Below, piece by piece: positions 42,453 through 50,852 of a stretch of 64,000 nucleotides of DNA (its first letter is position 1; every line of letters begins with the position of its first letter). The notes under the pieces are model-generated. The model was not told where the DNA came from. It ran no database searches and saw only the letters and a program-made list of their open reading frames with translations. A program made the translations under genes and the position numbers. The stretch lies in contig DUSI01000049.1 in NCBI GenBank assembly GCA_012842685.1, positions 1-64,000 of the forward strand, given 5' to 3'. The stretch is from Candidatus Fermentithermobacillaceae bacterium (GTDB lineage: Bacteria; Bacillota; Sulfobacillia; Fermentithermobacillales; Fermentithermobacillaceae).

Positions 42453-42895
42453 TACCCTTCTTCGTGTAGCGTCCTTTTCCGCATGGTCCCCAGGAAATTC
42501 TCAAGGATGAGGACTGCCGCGGCGCCGTCTATAGTCTCCTTCCTCCTACGGCGGGACTTCCCTAAGGCTATCATTTCCTTTTCCGCCTGGGAAGTGGTAA
42601 GCCTTTCGTCGCACAGAAAAACCGGCATCCCTGAGAGCCTCTCGAGGAGACCGGCGAAACGCCTCGCGCGCTTCCCCGCCGGTCCCAGCGTGCCGTCCAT
42701 GTTCTTGGGGAGCCCAACCACAAACCCGGAGGCACCGTGTTGCCTGGCCAGGGCTATGATCTCTTGGGCGAGCTTCTCCGGGCCTTCGTAAGGGAGCACC
42801 GCCAAGGGGCTGGCCAGCGTCTTCGTTTCGTCGCTGACGCTCACTCCTACCCTCTTGAGGCCGAGGTCTATACCGATTATCCTGCCCTCTACCAT
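42452..42895 (-). CDS. ruvX: Holliday junction resolvase-like RuvX (YqgF)
   Basis: The 147-residue protein starts RIIGIDLGLKRVGVSVSD and has VVGLPKNMDGTLGPAGKRAR and PVFLCDERLTTSQAEKEM. These are the RNase H-fold motifs of YqgF with the key Asp, Glu and Asp residues. It acts in 16S rRNA 5'-end maturation and/or branched DNA processing. In relatives it follows ireB directly; here three genes are inserted between them. Length is normal. Confidence 0.93.
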   Translation of the reverse strand: MVEGRIIGIDLGLKRVGVSVSDETKTLASPLAVLPYEGPEKLAQEIIALARQHGASGFVVGLPKNMDGTLGPAGKRARRFAGLLERLSGMPVFLCDERLTTSQAEKEMIALGKSRRRRKETIDGAAAVLILENFLGTMRKRTLHEEG

Positions 42896-42902
42896 GCGGC
42901 TT

Positions 42903-43853
42903 TCACATCACTTTCAGGCAGAAATGGGGACAGGCCTTGGCGCAATAGCCGCAGAACACGCACCTCGAGGCGTCGGCTACTGGACGCCCGTCGGGTCCCA
43001 CAGAGAGGGCCCCGAAGTCACAAGTCTCGATACAGCGCCCGCATCTTTCGCACCAGTCCTCTACCACGAGCCGCCTGGGCTCCCTGCCGGCCGGAATCTC
43101 CTCTTCAGGGGGCTCCTCCCCCGAGAAGATCCTCGCGGCGAATTCTACCTCGTAGATATCGCGCATACCAACAGAAACACTGTGCTTGTAGGGGAAATCC
43201 CGCGCATATTCAAGAGCCCGGCGGGCATGGGCATACAGGTGACCGCCTCCCAGGGCCTTCATGATATAGATGCCCTTTCCGCACTCCCACGCAAACCTAA
43301 GGGCCTCCTCCATGTCGCCCCTTGACCCGCCCCTTATGCCAAGCCCCTCTACGTTCAAAATGGCGAAGATCACGTCTACCTCGGGAAGAAGGGCCGCCGC
43401 TCTGACGCAGTCAACCGTGTGGGTTGAAACGCATACCGCCCTTATGATGCCGCGCTCTTTCTCACGGACGAGGTATTCCAGCGCCTCTCTGTGGCCCTTG
43501 AGGGTGAGGGCCGACTCCTGCTCGTGAAGCCCGAAAATGTCTATGGTGTCGCGGTTTAGTTCAAGTCTCGCCCGTTCGAGAGATCTCTTCATCCCCTCCC
43601 GGTCGAAGGCAAAGGAGCGCGAAGCTATCACCGAGTCTTCATTCTGGGCCACCTGCTTGAGGTGCGCGTAAGTATCGTAGAAATCGGCGGTATCGAAGAA
43701 GTTCACGCCCATATCCCACGCAAAACCGATCACTTTGGCCGATTGTTCGGGGGAAATGTCATAGTGGGCGCGGCTAAACGGGAGCGAACCAAAGCACAGT
43801 TCAGACACTCTGAGGCCAGTGTTACCCAAGTACCTGTAGCGCAACAAGGTCAC
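42903..43853 (-). CDS. Aldo/keto reductase with C-terminal 2[4Fe-4S] ferredoxin domain (copy A)
   Basis: The 316-residue protein has an N-terminal aldo/keto reductase barrel (LGNTGLRVSELCFGSLPFSR; MGVNFFDTADFYDTY; FGLHEQE). The C-terminal ferredoxin domain has two Cys clusters, CERCGRCIETC and CVFCGYCAKACP. The catalytic Tyr equivalent lies in DFYDTY. Such proteins are common in anaerobes; substrate and electron partner are unknown. It ends 7 bp before ruvX. A related copy lies at 52326-53282, about 8.5 kb away. Confidence 0.88.
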   Translation of the reverse strand: MTLLRYRYLGNTGLRVSELCFGSLPFSRAHYDISPEQSAKVIGFAWDMGVNFFDTADFYDTYAHLKQVAQNEDSVIASRSFAFDREGMKRSLERARLELNRDTIDIFGLHEQESALTLKGHREALEYLVREKERGIIRAVCVSTHTVDCVRAAALLPEVDVIFAILNVEGLGIRGGSRGDMEEALRFAWECGKGIYIMKALGGGHLYAHARRALEYARDFPYKHSVSVGMRDIYEVEFAARIFSGEEPPEEEIPAGREPRRLVVEDWCERCGRCIETCDFGALSVGPDGRPVADASRCVFCGYCAKACPHFCLKVM

Positions 43854-43862
43854 CGTCTTACG

Positions 43863-43898
43863 GGGTCCCTCCGCGCCAGCCCAGACGCGAAGGGACCC
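43863..43898 (-). other. Hairpin between FBP aldolase/phosphatase and aldo/keto reductase genes
   Basis: GGGTCCCT (43863-43870) and AGGGACCC (43891-43898) are exact inverted repeats, with CGCG/CGCG inside. No U-run follows on the minus strand. It may limit readthrough or stabilise the upstream message. Confidence 0.45.
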
Positions 43899-43910
43899 AC
43901 CTGGATAGTC

Positions 43911-45008
43911 TTACTTTATCGGTTCCATCCTTCCGGCGAGCCTGCTCATGACTTCCGGCATGGTTGTGTACTCAAGTTCTTCCAGCCCAAGGCGGTGAGG
44001 TTCAAAGGGACCCATGGAACGGAAGTAGTCGGCGATCTCATTGGCGACCTGCCTCGCCCGGTCAAAGGCTGGATCAGCGAAGAAGTCCTGCGGGCCGATA
44101 AGCTTCCCATCGGCAATCTGGAAGCCAAGCGCCACTACCCTCGGAGGCCCGTCAAATCTGGTCGGAGTAGCCTGGTTCATGCCACACGGCATGAGGGGAC
44201 CATGGTGGGATCCTCTCATCCAGCCCGCGACGATGTGCGGTCTGGCGAAAGGCTCGAGCGCCTCTCCGACCGCAGGCATGCCGCTCTGGCAACGGACGAT
44301 CAGCACGGGGTCGTCCTTCCCGACGTATCTGCCGGCCATGAGGTTGAGCCTCTGGGTGGACGAGGTGGCGGCAATCTCGCCGAGGGTCCTGGAGTAGACC
44401 GACTTAACGCAGTAACGTGCGGGAGCCCCGATAAACACTAGGAGGTCGTAGATCTCTTCGGGACAGTGGAACACGACTTTTTTATGTTCAATGAGGTCGT
44501 GCACCTCGAAGTCAAACCCCTTGTGCATCTTGGGGTCGATGACAAGCCCCGCGGTGTTGAACGGGTCGGCGAACATCTTGTAGAGGGGGTAGTTCCACGC
44601 CCCGGGCTCAGTCTTGTCGGCCATGAAGACTATGACCGGCTCCGAAGCCCTCTCCTCGAACTCCATCTCCGCGACGCCCGGGCCCATCCCCTTGATGTTT
44701 CCCGAGAAGGAATCTGCCAAGAGGTCTTGGCCTGCTCCATACAGCTTGAGTTTCTTGGCCTCCTCAGTAGCTGCCAGGAAGGCGTCCCAGGCCAGTTTGT
44801 GAATGTCTTCGCTGTCCACGCCCAGGCGGTGAGTCATTATGAGCTCGATGTCGTCTCCCACATGCCCAACGTGGAAGTCTATGAGGAGCCCTTTGCCACG
44901 CTTCTCGAGGTGGTCCTTCGCGGCCTGAAGCAGGTTCTCGTGTACCGACGAATGCCCAACAAAACCGCCTACGTCGGCCTTGATAACCGACAGCGTTACT
45001 TTAGACAA
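43911..45008 (-). CDS. Fructose-1,6-bisphosphate aldolase/phosphatase (archaeal-type)
   Basis: The 365-residue protein matches the bifunctional FBP aldolase/phosphatase: VTLSVIKADVGGFVGHSSVH, DDIELIMTHRLGVDSEDIHK, ADKTEPGAWNYPLYKMFADP and MRGSHHGPLMPCGMNQATPT. One enzyme turns triose phosphates into fructose-6-phosphate, giving one-way gluconeogenesis. It is known from archaea and deep-branching, mostly thermophilic bacteria. The metal-binding Asp residues and the Tyr and Lys used in catalysis lie in conserved segments. A TTG start at 45006-45008 has GGAGGGATAG upstream. It supports a thermophilic or autotrophic ancestry. Confidence 0.94.
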   Translation of the reverse strand: MSKVTLSVIKADVGGFVGHSSVHENLLQAAKDHLEKRGKGLLIDFHVGHVGDDIELIMTHRLGVDSEDIHKLAWDAFLAATEEAKKLKLYGAGQDLLADSFSGNIKGMGPGVAEMEFEERASEPVIVFMADKTEPGAWNYPLYKMFADPFNTAGLVIDPKMHKGFDFEVHDLIEHKKVVFHCPEEIYDLLVFIGAPARYCVKSVYSRTLGEIAATSSTQRLNLMAGRYVGKDDPVLIVRCQSGMPAVGEALEPFARPHIVAGWMRGSHHGPLMPCGMNQATPTRFDGPPRVVALGFQIADGKLIGPQDFFADPAFDRARQVANEIADYFRSMGPFEPHRLGLEELEYTTMPEVMSRLAGRMEPIK

Positions 45009-45053
45009 TTACTATCCCTCCGGTGTTTGATAGAGACATCTGAGAGTTCTCGT

Positions 45054-45743
45054 TCATCGAGACCTAATCCTGCCCCGCCCCATAACGATAGCAAGAAGCA
45101 TCCCGGCGATAAACCCCCCAACGTGTGACCACCAGGCTACGCCGCCCTGGGCAGCTACGCCCAGAGACGCGACGCCGGACAGGAGGTTTGTCACGAACCA
45201 CAGGAACAGGAAAACGATGGACGGTACTTCAACTATTGGCAGGAAGATGCCTACCGGTATGAGCGCTAGTACCCTCGCTCGGGGAAACATGATGAAATAT
45301 GACCCTAGGACTCCCGCTATGGCACCGCTGGCTCCCACCACGGGCACCGTGGATGTCGGAGACGAAAACACGTGAGCCAAGGAAGCTATTATGCCCGAGC
45401 AGAGGTAAAACACGGCGTAGCGCCCGTGTCCCAGCTTATCCTCGACGTTGTCTCCGAAAATGAAGAGGTACATAAGGTTTCCAAACAAGTGGACCCAACC
45501 GACATGGATGAAGAGGGACGTCACGAGGGAAAGCCATCCGGAGGTCATGTCCAAGAGGGGACGCGGGAACGAGCCGGGGTTCACGAGGACGGCAGGAATA
45601 ACCCCGTACTTCACGGTGAACGCATTGAGGCCCCTCTGGGTAAGCGAAAGCTCGTATGCGAAAACCCCGAGGTTTATCGCGATGATAAGCCAATTTACGA
45701 ACGGTTTCCGCCGCGACCTCTGAGTGTCTCTTAAGGGGATCAA
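45054..45743 (-). CDS. Rhomboid family intramembrane serine protease
   Basis: The 229-residue protein has six or seven membrane helices. Its catalytic Ser lies in VGASGAIAGVLGSYFI, its His in WWSHVGGFIAGM, and the HLFGNLMYLFIFG region is conserved. It cuts substrates inside the membrane; the substrate is unknown. The predicted start is TTG at 45741-45743 behind AAGGAAGGGA. It heads the inserted block with FBP aldolase/phosphatase and the ferredoxin-type reductase. Nothing is missing in the active site. Confidence 0.9.
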   Translation of the reverse strand: MIPLRDTQRSRRKPFVNWLIIAINLGVFAYELSLTQRGLNAFTVKYGVIPAVLVNPGSFPRPLLDMTSGWLSLVTSLFIHVGWVHLFGNLMYLFIFGDNVEDKLGHGRYAVFYLCSGIIASLAHVFSSPTSTVPVVGASGAIAGVLGSYFIMFPRARVLALIPVGIFLPIVEVPSIVFLFLWFVTNLLSGVASLGVAAQGGVAWWSHVGGFIAGMLLAIVMGRGRIRSR

Positions 45744-45917
45744 AGCCCATCCCTTCCTTCCGGAACGCTACTCCTAAGAGCATGCCCTGATACACGTACA
45801 ATCTTATTGCGGTCACCCTGTCTGGCTCTCCATGTCAATGAGGAGCGCGCCCGAAAGAAGACCATGACACACACGAAAAAGCCCACGGCTTACCTCCCAA
45901 GACAAGCAATAACAGAC

Positions 45918-45937
45918 AGAGGGCCGCCCGGCCCTCT
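45918..45937 (-). terminator. Terminator-like hairpin downstream of ireB
   Basis: AGAGGGCC (45918-45925) and GGCCCTCT (45930-45937) form an exact 8-bp stem with a four-base loop. On the minus strand it is followed by GTCTGTTATTGCTTGTC, moderately U-rich. It lies 23 bp past the ireB stop and separates it from the inserted block. Confidence 0.6.
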
Positions 45938-45960
45938 CATCATCACCCTCTTAAGCCGGC

Positions 45961-46224
45961 TTACATGGCCTTTGCCTCTCGTACGTAGGCCCTTATGAGT
46001 TCTTCCAGGATCTCGTCACGTTCTACTTTCCTAACGAGGCTCCTCGCGTTGTTGTGGCTGGTGATATACGTGGGATCCCCTGACAAGAGGTAGCCGGCGA
46101 TCTGGCTCACCGGATTGTGGCCTTTTTCTTTCAGGGCCATATAAACCTTAAGTATGATCTCTCTAGTCTCTTCTTCTCTATCGGGCTTTACCTTGAAAAA
46201 GCGCGTTTCTTCGAACTCAGCCAT
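45961..46224 (-). CDS. IreB family regulatory phosphoprotein (UPF0297)
   Basis: The 87-residue protein contains [20 protein letters not shown] and [20 protein letters not shown], the full IreB/YrzL signature. In Enterococcus IreB is phosphorylated by the Ser/Thr kinase IreK and affects cephalosporin resistance. The ATG at 46222-46224 follows GGAGGGG; a GTG/ATG further out (46248) is less likely. It follows alaS by 63 bp, the standard place. Confidence 0.93.
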   Translation of the reverse strand: MAEFEETRFFKVKPDREEETREIILKVYMALKEKGHNPVSQIAGYLLSGDPTYITSHNNARSLVRKVERDEILEELIRAYVREAKAM

Positions 46225-46287
46225 GCCCAGGACCCCTCCTAGGATCACTCTTCGCCAGATGAGCCAAAACTCCTACATCTCGGACTC

Positions 46288-48969
46288 TTAACTGCCCGCG
46301 ACCCCGAGAAGCCTCTCCGCCTCTTTCCTGGCCTCTTGCAGCGCACGGTCCAGGGCTTCCGGCGACTTGCCACCGGCCTGGGCGAATTCCGCCTTCCCAC
46401 CGCCGGAGCCGCCCATCGCCTGAGCACCCTTCTGCACTATGGCTGCAGCATTTGCGCCGCTTCTTACCGCCTCGGGAGTCGCCATGACGATCAAAGTAGC
46501 CCGGTCTTCCTTGGCAGAACCCAAGATCACAACCTGGGCACCGCCGTCTTTGAGCTTGTCGCCAAGACTCCGCAGATCTTTGATCTCCAGATCATCTTGA
46601 CGGGAAACAACCACTCCCAGGTTCCTACCGCCGGCCCGCTCAAGCTCCCTAAGAAGCGACCTGGCGATCCCTTCGAGCGTCCCAGACTGGGCTTTTTGAA
46701 GTTCCCGGGAGTACTTGCTTACCGTGTCCATGAGGGACTTAACCTTGTCTTCCAGTTTGTCTACGCTGGTATCTAGGAGAGATGCCAGTCTCTGCAGCAG
46801 AGCCGTCGCCTCTCGCGCCCTGTTCAAGGCAGCCTCTCCCGCGACTGCCTCAAGCCTGCGTACACCCGCCGCGATCGCGCTTTCGGACACGATCTGGATC
46901 TGCCCTATCTCACCTGTGCGCCTTACGTGGGTTCCCCCGCAAAGCTCCTTGGACTCGCATCCGACTTCAACCACCCGTACGCTCTCCCCGTACTTCTCCC
47001 CGAACAAGGCTATCGCGCCTTCTTCCCTGGCTCCTTCAAGGGACGTCTCATGCCATGAGACCGGAAGATCCCTCATGACCATGTCGTTCACCATATCTTC
47101 CAGTCTGGCGATCTCCTCTTTCGTGAGGGGAGCGAAGTGGCTGAAGTCGAAGCGCAGCCTGTCTTCTTGGACAAGCGACCCGGCCTGCTGCGCATGCTCA
47201 CCCAAGAGGGTCCTCAGAGCGCTGTGGATGAGGTGCGTCGCCGTGTGGTGCCTTTCAAGACCCCGCCTGCGCCGTACGTCGATGGCGCAGACCACTTCCT
47301 GTCCGGCCATGATCCCTGGCCTTTCCGCGTGTACCCTGTGCAGATAGATCCCCGACGGCGCCTTCGTGACGGCGGAGACGGTGGCGAGGCGTTCCCCTTG
47401 CCTGCTCAGGATCGTCCCGGTATCGGACTCCTGCCCGCCTCCCGCTGCGTAGAAAGGTGTCCTGTCCAGTACCAAGATCGCATCTTCGCCGGCTTCCAGC
47501 TCGGTAGTCCTGGAGTCGCCTTTCACCAGAGCCAAGACCCTCGCCTCGCAGGAGTCTTCCCGGTAACCGACGAACTCGGTGGCCGTTACCTCGGGAATGA
47601 GCTCCAGGACCTTATCGATCTCATCGTGGATGTTCTGCCTGGCTCCGCGGCTCCTTTCCCGCTGCTTCGCCATCTCTTCTTCGAAGTACTTCTCGTCTAC
47701 GGCGAGCCCGTGTTCCCTTGCCATGTCCTTGGTGAGGTCGATGGGGAATCCAAAGGTATCGTAAAGGAGGAAAGCATCCTTGCCCGGGAGCACTGAGAGG
47801 CCCTTCTCTTTGGCGGCGGCAAGGAGAAGGATCGCCCTCTTCTGGCCCTCTTCGAGGGTGCTCAGGAACCTCTCCTCATCGAGCGTGAGCACTCTCTGGA
47901 CATACTCGGTCTTGGGTTCAAGTTCAGGGTAAGCGTCCTTCATAACCTGGGCTACGACGGGGACGAGCCCAGCGAGGAAAGGCTCCCTGAGGCCCAGCTC
48001 CTGGCCGAACCTCACCGCCCGGCGTAGAATGCGGCGCATCACGTACCCCCGGCCTTCGTTGGACGGGTGGACACCGTCGGCGGCCAGAAAAACGCAGCTT
48101 CTGATGTGATCCGCGATGACCCTGAAAGGAAACACCGGCGCGTCTTCTCCGGCCTTCCGCCCGGTCATCTCTTCTATCTTCGCGATAATCGGGACGAAGA
48201 GGTCCGTCTCGTAGTTGGTGTCGACGCCCTGAAGCACTGAAGCGATGCGCTCCAGCCCCATACCCGTGTCTATGCTTGGCCGGGGGAGCGGGCTCAGGTT
48301 TCCGCTTTCATCCCGCATAAACTGCATGAAAACCAGGTTCCAGATCTCCAGCCACCTGTCGCAATTGCACTTGCCTATCCCGCAGTTCGGTCCGCAGGCG
48401 TACTGCTCTCCTCTGTCGACGACTATCTCCGAATCTGGACCACAAGGCCCGGTGTCTCCCATGGCCCAAAAATTGTCTTCCTCACCGAGCCTCACAATGC
48501 GGTCTTTGGGCATTCCTGCGATTCCCCGCCACAGGGCCTCTGCCTCGTCGTCGTCTTCGTAAATCGTGATCCAGAGCCTCTCTTTGGGGAGAAGGAGGAC
48601 CTTTGTGAGGAACTCCCAGGCGTACGAGATGGCCTCTTCTTTGAAGTAATCTCCGAACGAGAAGTTCCCCAGCATCTCAAAGAAGGTATGGTGACGGGCG
48701 GTAAAGCCGACGTTATCCAGGTCGTTATGCTTGCCGCCGGCCCTCACGCACTTTTGAGCCGTAACCGCCCGGGTATAGGACCTCTTCTCTTTGCCCAGGA
48801 ACACGTCCTTGAACTGCACCATGCCCGCATTGGTGAAGAGGAGAGTCGGGTCACCGTGGGGGACCGTCGAAGAACTGGGCACGACTGTATGGCCTCTATC
48901 CTCGAAAAACTTAAGGAAAGAGGAACGGATCTCGGAGCCCATCATGTACTTGCCTATAGGCTCAGCCAT
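46288..48969 (-). CDS. alaS: Alanyl-tRNA synthetase
   Basis: The 893-residue protein has the class II core (LFTNAGMVQFKDVFLGKEKR; KHNDLDNVGFTARHHTFFEM), the editing domain with HHTATHLIHSAL and CGGTHV zinc-binding residues, and a C-Ala domain ending near GGSGGGKAEFAQAGG. It charges tRNA-Ala and clears Ser/Gly-tRNA-Ala. Its start overlaps the proS stop. Length is usual (about 870-890). No T-box is seen directly before it, since proS is immediately upstream. Confidence 0.96.
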   Translation of the reverse strand: MAEPIGKYMMGSEIRSSFLKFFEDRGHTVVPSSSTVPHGDPTLLFTNAGMVQFKDVFLGKEKRSYTRAVTAQKCVRAGGKHNDLDNVGFTARHHTFFEMLGNFSFGDYFKEEAISYAWEFLTKVLLLPKERLWITIYEDDDEAEALWRGIAGMPKDRIVRLGEEDNFWAMGDTGPCGPDSEIVVDRGEQYACGPNCGIGKCNCDRWLEIWNLVFMQFMRDESGNLSPLPRPSIDTGMGLERIASVLQGVDTNYETDLFVPIIAKIEEMTGRKAGEDAPVFPFRVIADHIRSCVFLAADGVHPSNEGRGYVMRRILRRAVRFGQELGLREPFLAGLVPVVAQVMKDAYPELEPKTEYVQRVLTLDEERFLSTLEEGQKRAILLLAAAKEKGLSVLPGKDAFLLYDTFGFPIDLTKDMAREHGLAVDEKYFEEEMAKQRERSRGARQNIHDEIDKVLELIPEVTATEFVGYREDSCEARVLALVKGDSRTTELEAGEDAILVLDRTPFYAAGGGQESDTGTILSRQGERLATVSAVTKAPSGIYLHRVHAERPGIMAGQEVVCAIDVRRRRGLERHHTATHLIHSALRTLLGEHAQQAGSLVQEDRLRFDFSHFAPLTKEEIARLEDMVNDMVMRDLPVSWHETSLEGAREEGAIALFGEKYGESVRVVEVGCESKELCGGTHVRRTGEIGQIQIVSESAIAAGVRRLEAVAGEAALNRAREATALLQRLASLLDTSVDKLEDKVKSLMDTVSKYSRELQKAQSGTLEGIARSLLRELERAGGRNLGVVVSRQDDLEIKDLRSLGDKLKDGGAQVVILGSAKEDRATLIVMATPEAVRSGANAAAIVQKGAQAMGGSGGGKAEFAQAGGKSPEALDRALQEARKEAERLLGVAGS

Positions 48970-50711
48970 CAGGATTCCTCCCCGGGCAGAATGCGTTCTA
49001 TCTCACTGCGGATAATGGACTTGAGTCTTTCAGGCAGCTCATCCAGGGCGACTATCTCACCGTCGGGAAGCCTTCGCAGTTTGACCTCCGCTCCGCCTCT
49101 CTTGAGGCTTCTTTCGGACACGGTTACCCGGATGGGCATCCCCAGAAGGTCGGCGTCGTTGAACTTGACGCCGGCCGACTCGTCACGGTCGTCGTAGAGC
49201 ACTTCGATGCCTTCTGCCAGCAGGCGCTCATACACGCTCTCCGCCGCGTTCCTGGCTTCTTCCGAAGTACCCAAAGCCACCAGGTGCACATGGTAAGGCG
49301 CCACCGTCATCGGCCATATGATCCCCTTCTCGTCGTGGTTGGCTTCCACGACGCACGCCAGGAGTCTACCTACACCCATCCCGTAGCATCCCATGACCAG
49401 GGGCTTCATCTCTCCCTTTTCGTCCTGGTACATGGCTTTCATGGGGACTGAATACCTCGTGCCGAGTTTGAAAGTGTTGCCTACCTCGATCCCTCTCTTC
49501 ACCGTCAGGCCGTCGCCGCAGACCGGACATGGATCTCCTTCCCTCGCCGCAGCGATATCGGCCATTACGTCATACCTGAAATCCCTGCCCGGCACAACGC
49601 CGACGAGGTGGTAGCCGTGTTCGTTGGCTCCGGCTACATAGGCCCGTTCGGTCGAGAGGCTGTCGTCTGCCACGACGAATATGCCTTGCACCCCTACAGG
49701 CGACATATACCCCTGTTCGAGCCCAAGGCTCTTCAGCTCCTCAGGCTCCGCGAGCCGGACCTTCTCTACCTTGCGCAGGTTGGCAAGCTTTTTCTCGTTG
49801 ACGTCGAGATCGCCCCTGAGGACTACCATGACGGGCTCTTCCCCGGCAAAATATACCATCGTCTTTATGCTGGTCTTGGGGTCTTTCCCCAGGAACTCAC
49901 AGACCGAAGCTATCGTGTCCCTGCCCGGAGTCGCGACCTTCGTGGGCTGCGACGGGATCTCTTCTTCGGCCGGCTCGGGTACTCCCAGGTTCTTGTCGAG
50001 GCACGCCGCCTCCCTGTTCGCTGCGTAGCCGCACTTCGGGCAAAGGAGGACCGTATCCTCGCCCACGTCGGTTATGTACGTGAACTCGTGGGCGCCGGTA
50101 CCTCCCATCATGCCGACGTCGCCCTGGACCTGGACCACGGGCACGCCGCACGACTGGCATATCCGCCTGTAAGCCCGGCACTGGACGGGATAGTACTCGT
50201 CCAGGCTCTTCTCGTCGGCGTGGAAACTGTACGCGTCCTTCATAACAAACTCGCGGACCCGCACCAGGCCGCCCCTGGACCTGGGTTCGTCTCTAAACTT
50301 GGTCTGGATATGGTACACGACCACGGGAAGCTGCTTGTGGGAGTCGATAAACCGCCGGGCAAGGTCGGTGACCGGCTCTTCGTGGGTCATCGCCAGGACC
50401 ATGTCTCTCCCAGACCGGTCCTTGAACCTGACCATCTCCGGTCCTACCTGGTAGAAACGGCCCGACTCCTCCCATATGTCAGAAGGATGCACGACCGGCA
50501 TGTTCATTTCCTGGGCGCCGGCGGCGTCCATCTCTTTCCTCATGATGTCTTCGATCTTCTTGATGGCGCGCCAAGCGAGAGGCAAGTAGCTGTATATGCC
50601 TGCCGCCAGCTTGGAGATCATGCCGGCCCTGAGAAGGAGCTCGTGCGAAGGCATTTCGGCTTCGGCCGGCTTTTCTCTTAGGGTCCTACCGAACCTCTGA
50701 CTCATCCGCAT
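48969..50711 (-). CDS. proS: Prolyl-tRNA synthetase (bacterial type with editing insertion)
   Basis: The 580-residue protein has class II motifs (MVRFKDRSGRDMVLAMTHEE; FRDEPRSRGGLVRVREFVMK). A YbaK/INS editing domain lies between motifs 2 and 3 (about residues 230-390, including VMVVLRGDLDVNEKKLANLR), and a C-terminal anticodon domain follows. It charges tRNA-Pro and removes Ala-tRNA-Pro. Its ATG at 50709-50711 follows GGGAGG, and a strong promoter lies 40 bp upstream. proS-alaS appears to be one transcript running on to ireB. Confidence 0.96.
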   Translation of the reverse strand: MRMSQRFGRTLREKPAEAEMPSHELLLRAGMISKLAAGIYSYLPLAWRAIKKIEDIMRKEMDAAGAQEMNMPVVHPSDIWEESGRFYQVGPEMVRFKDRSGRDMVLAMTHEEPVTDLARRFIDSHKQLPVVVYHIQTKFRDEPRSRGGLVRVREFVMKDAYSFHADEKSLDEYYPVQCRAYRRICQSCGVPVVQVQGDVGMMGGTGAHEFTYITDVGEDTVLLCPKCGYAANREAACLDKNLGVPEPAEEEIPSQPTKVATPGRDTIASVCEFLGKDPKTSIKTMVYFAGEEPVMVVLRGDLDVNEKKLANLRKVEKVRLAEPEELKSLGLEQGYMSPVGVQGIFVVADDSLSTERAYVAGANEHGYHLVGVVPGRDFRYDVMADIAAAREGDPCPVCGDGLTVKRGIEVGNTFKLGTRYSVPMKAMYQDEKGEMKPLVMGCYGMGVGRLLACVVEANHDEKGIIWPMTVAPYHVHLVALGTSEEARNAAESVYERLLAEGIEVLYDDRDESAGVKFNDADLLGMPIRVTVSERSLKRGGAEVKLRRLPDGEIVALDELPERLKSIIRSEIERILPGEES

Positions 50712-50749
50712 AGCAAAGGCCTCCCAGTTTGTGGGCGAAGATTAGAACG

Positions 50750-50779
50750 ATTATACCGACCCACGAATATGAGGGTCAA
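50750..50779 (-). promoter_or_regulatory. Strong sigma-A promoter for proS-alaS
   Basis: On the minus strand TTGACC (50774-50779) and TATAAT (50750-50755) are separated by 18 bp, almost consensus. Transcription would begin near 50743, giving a short leader before proS. Confidence 0.8.
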
Positions 50780-50852
50780 CGAAGGAAAGGGCGCCTCACG
50801 CGCTACCTTCCGGCCCAACCACGTGCTACGACAACAGTTTACGACAGCGCGG

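Noticed and set aside
42737-43325. Overlapping plus-strand frames opposite ruvX and the reductase
   Set aside because: Antisense shadows without features.
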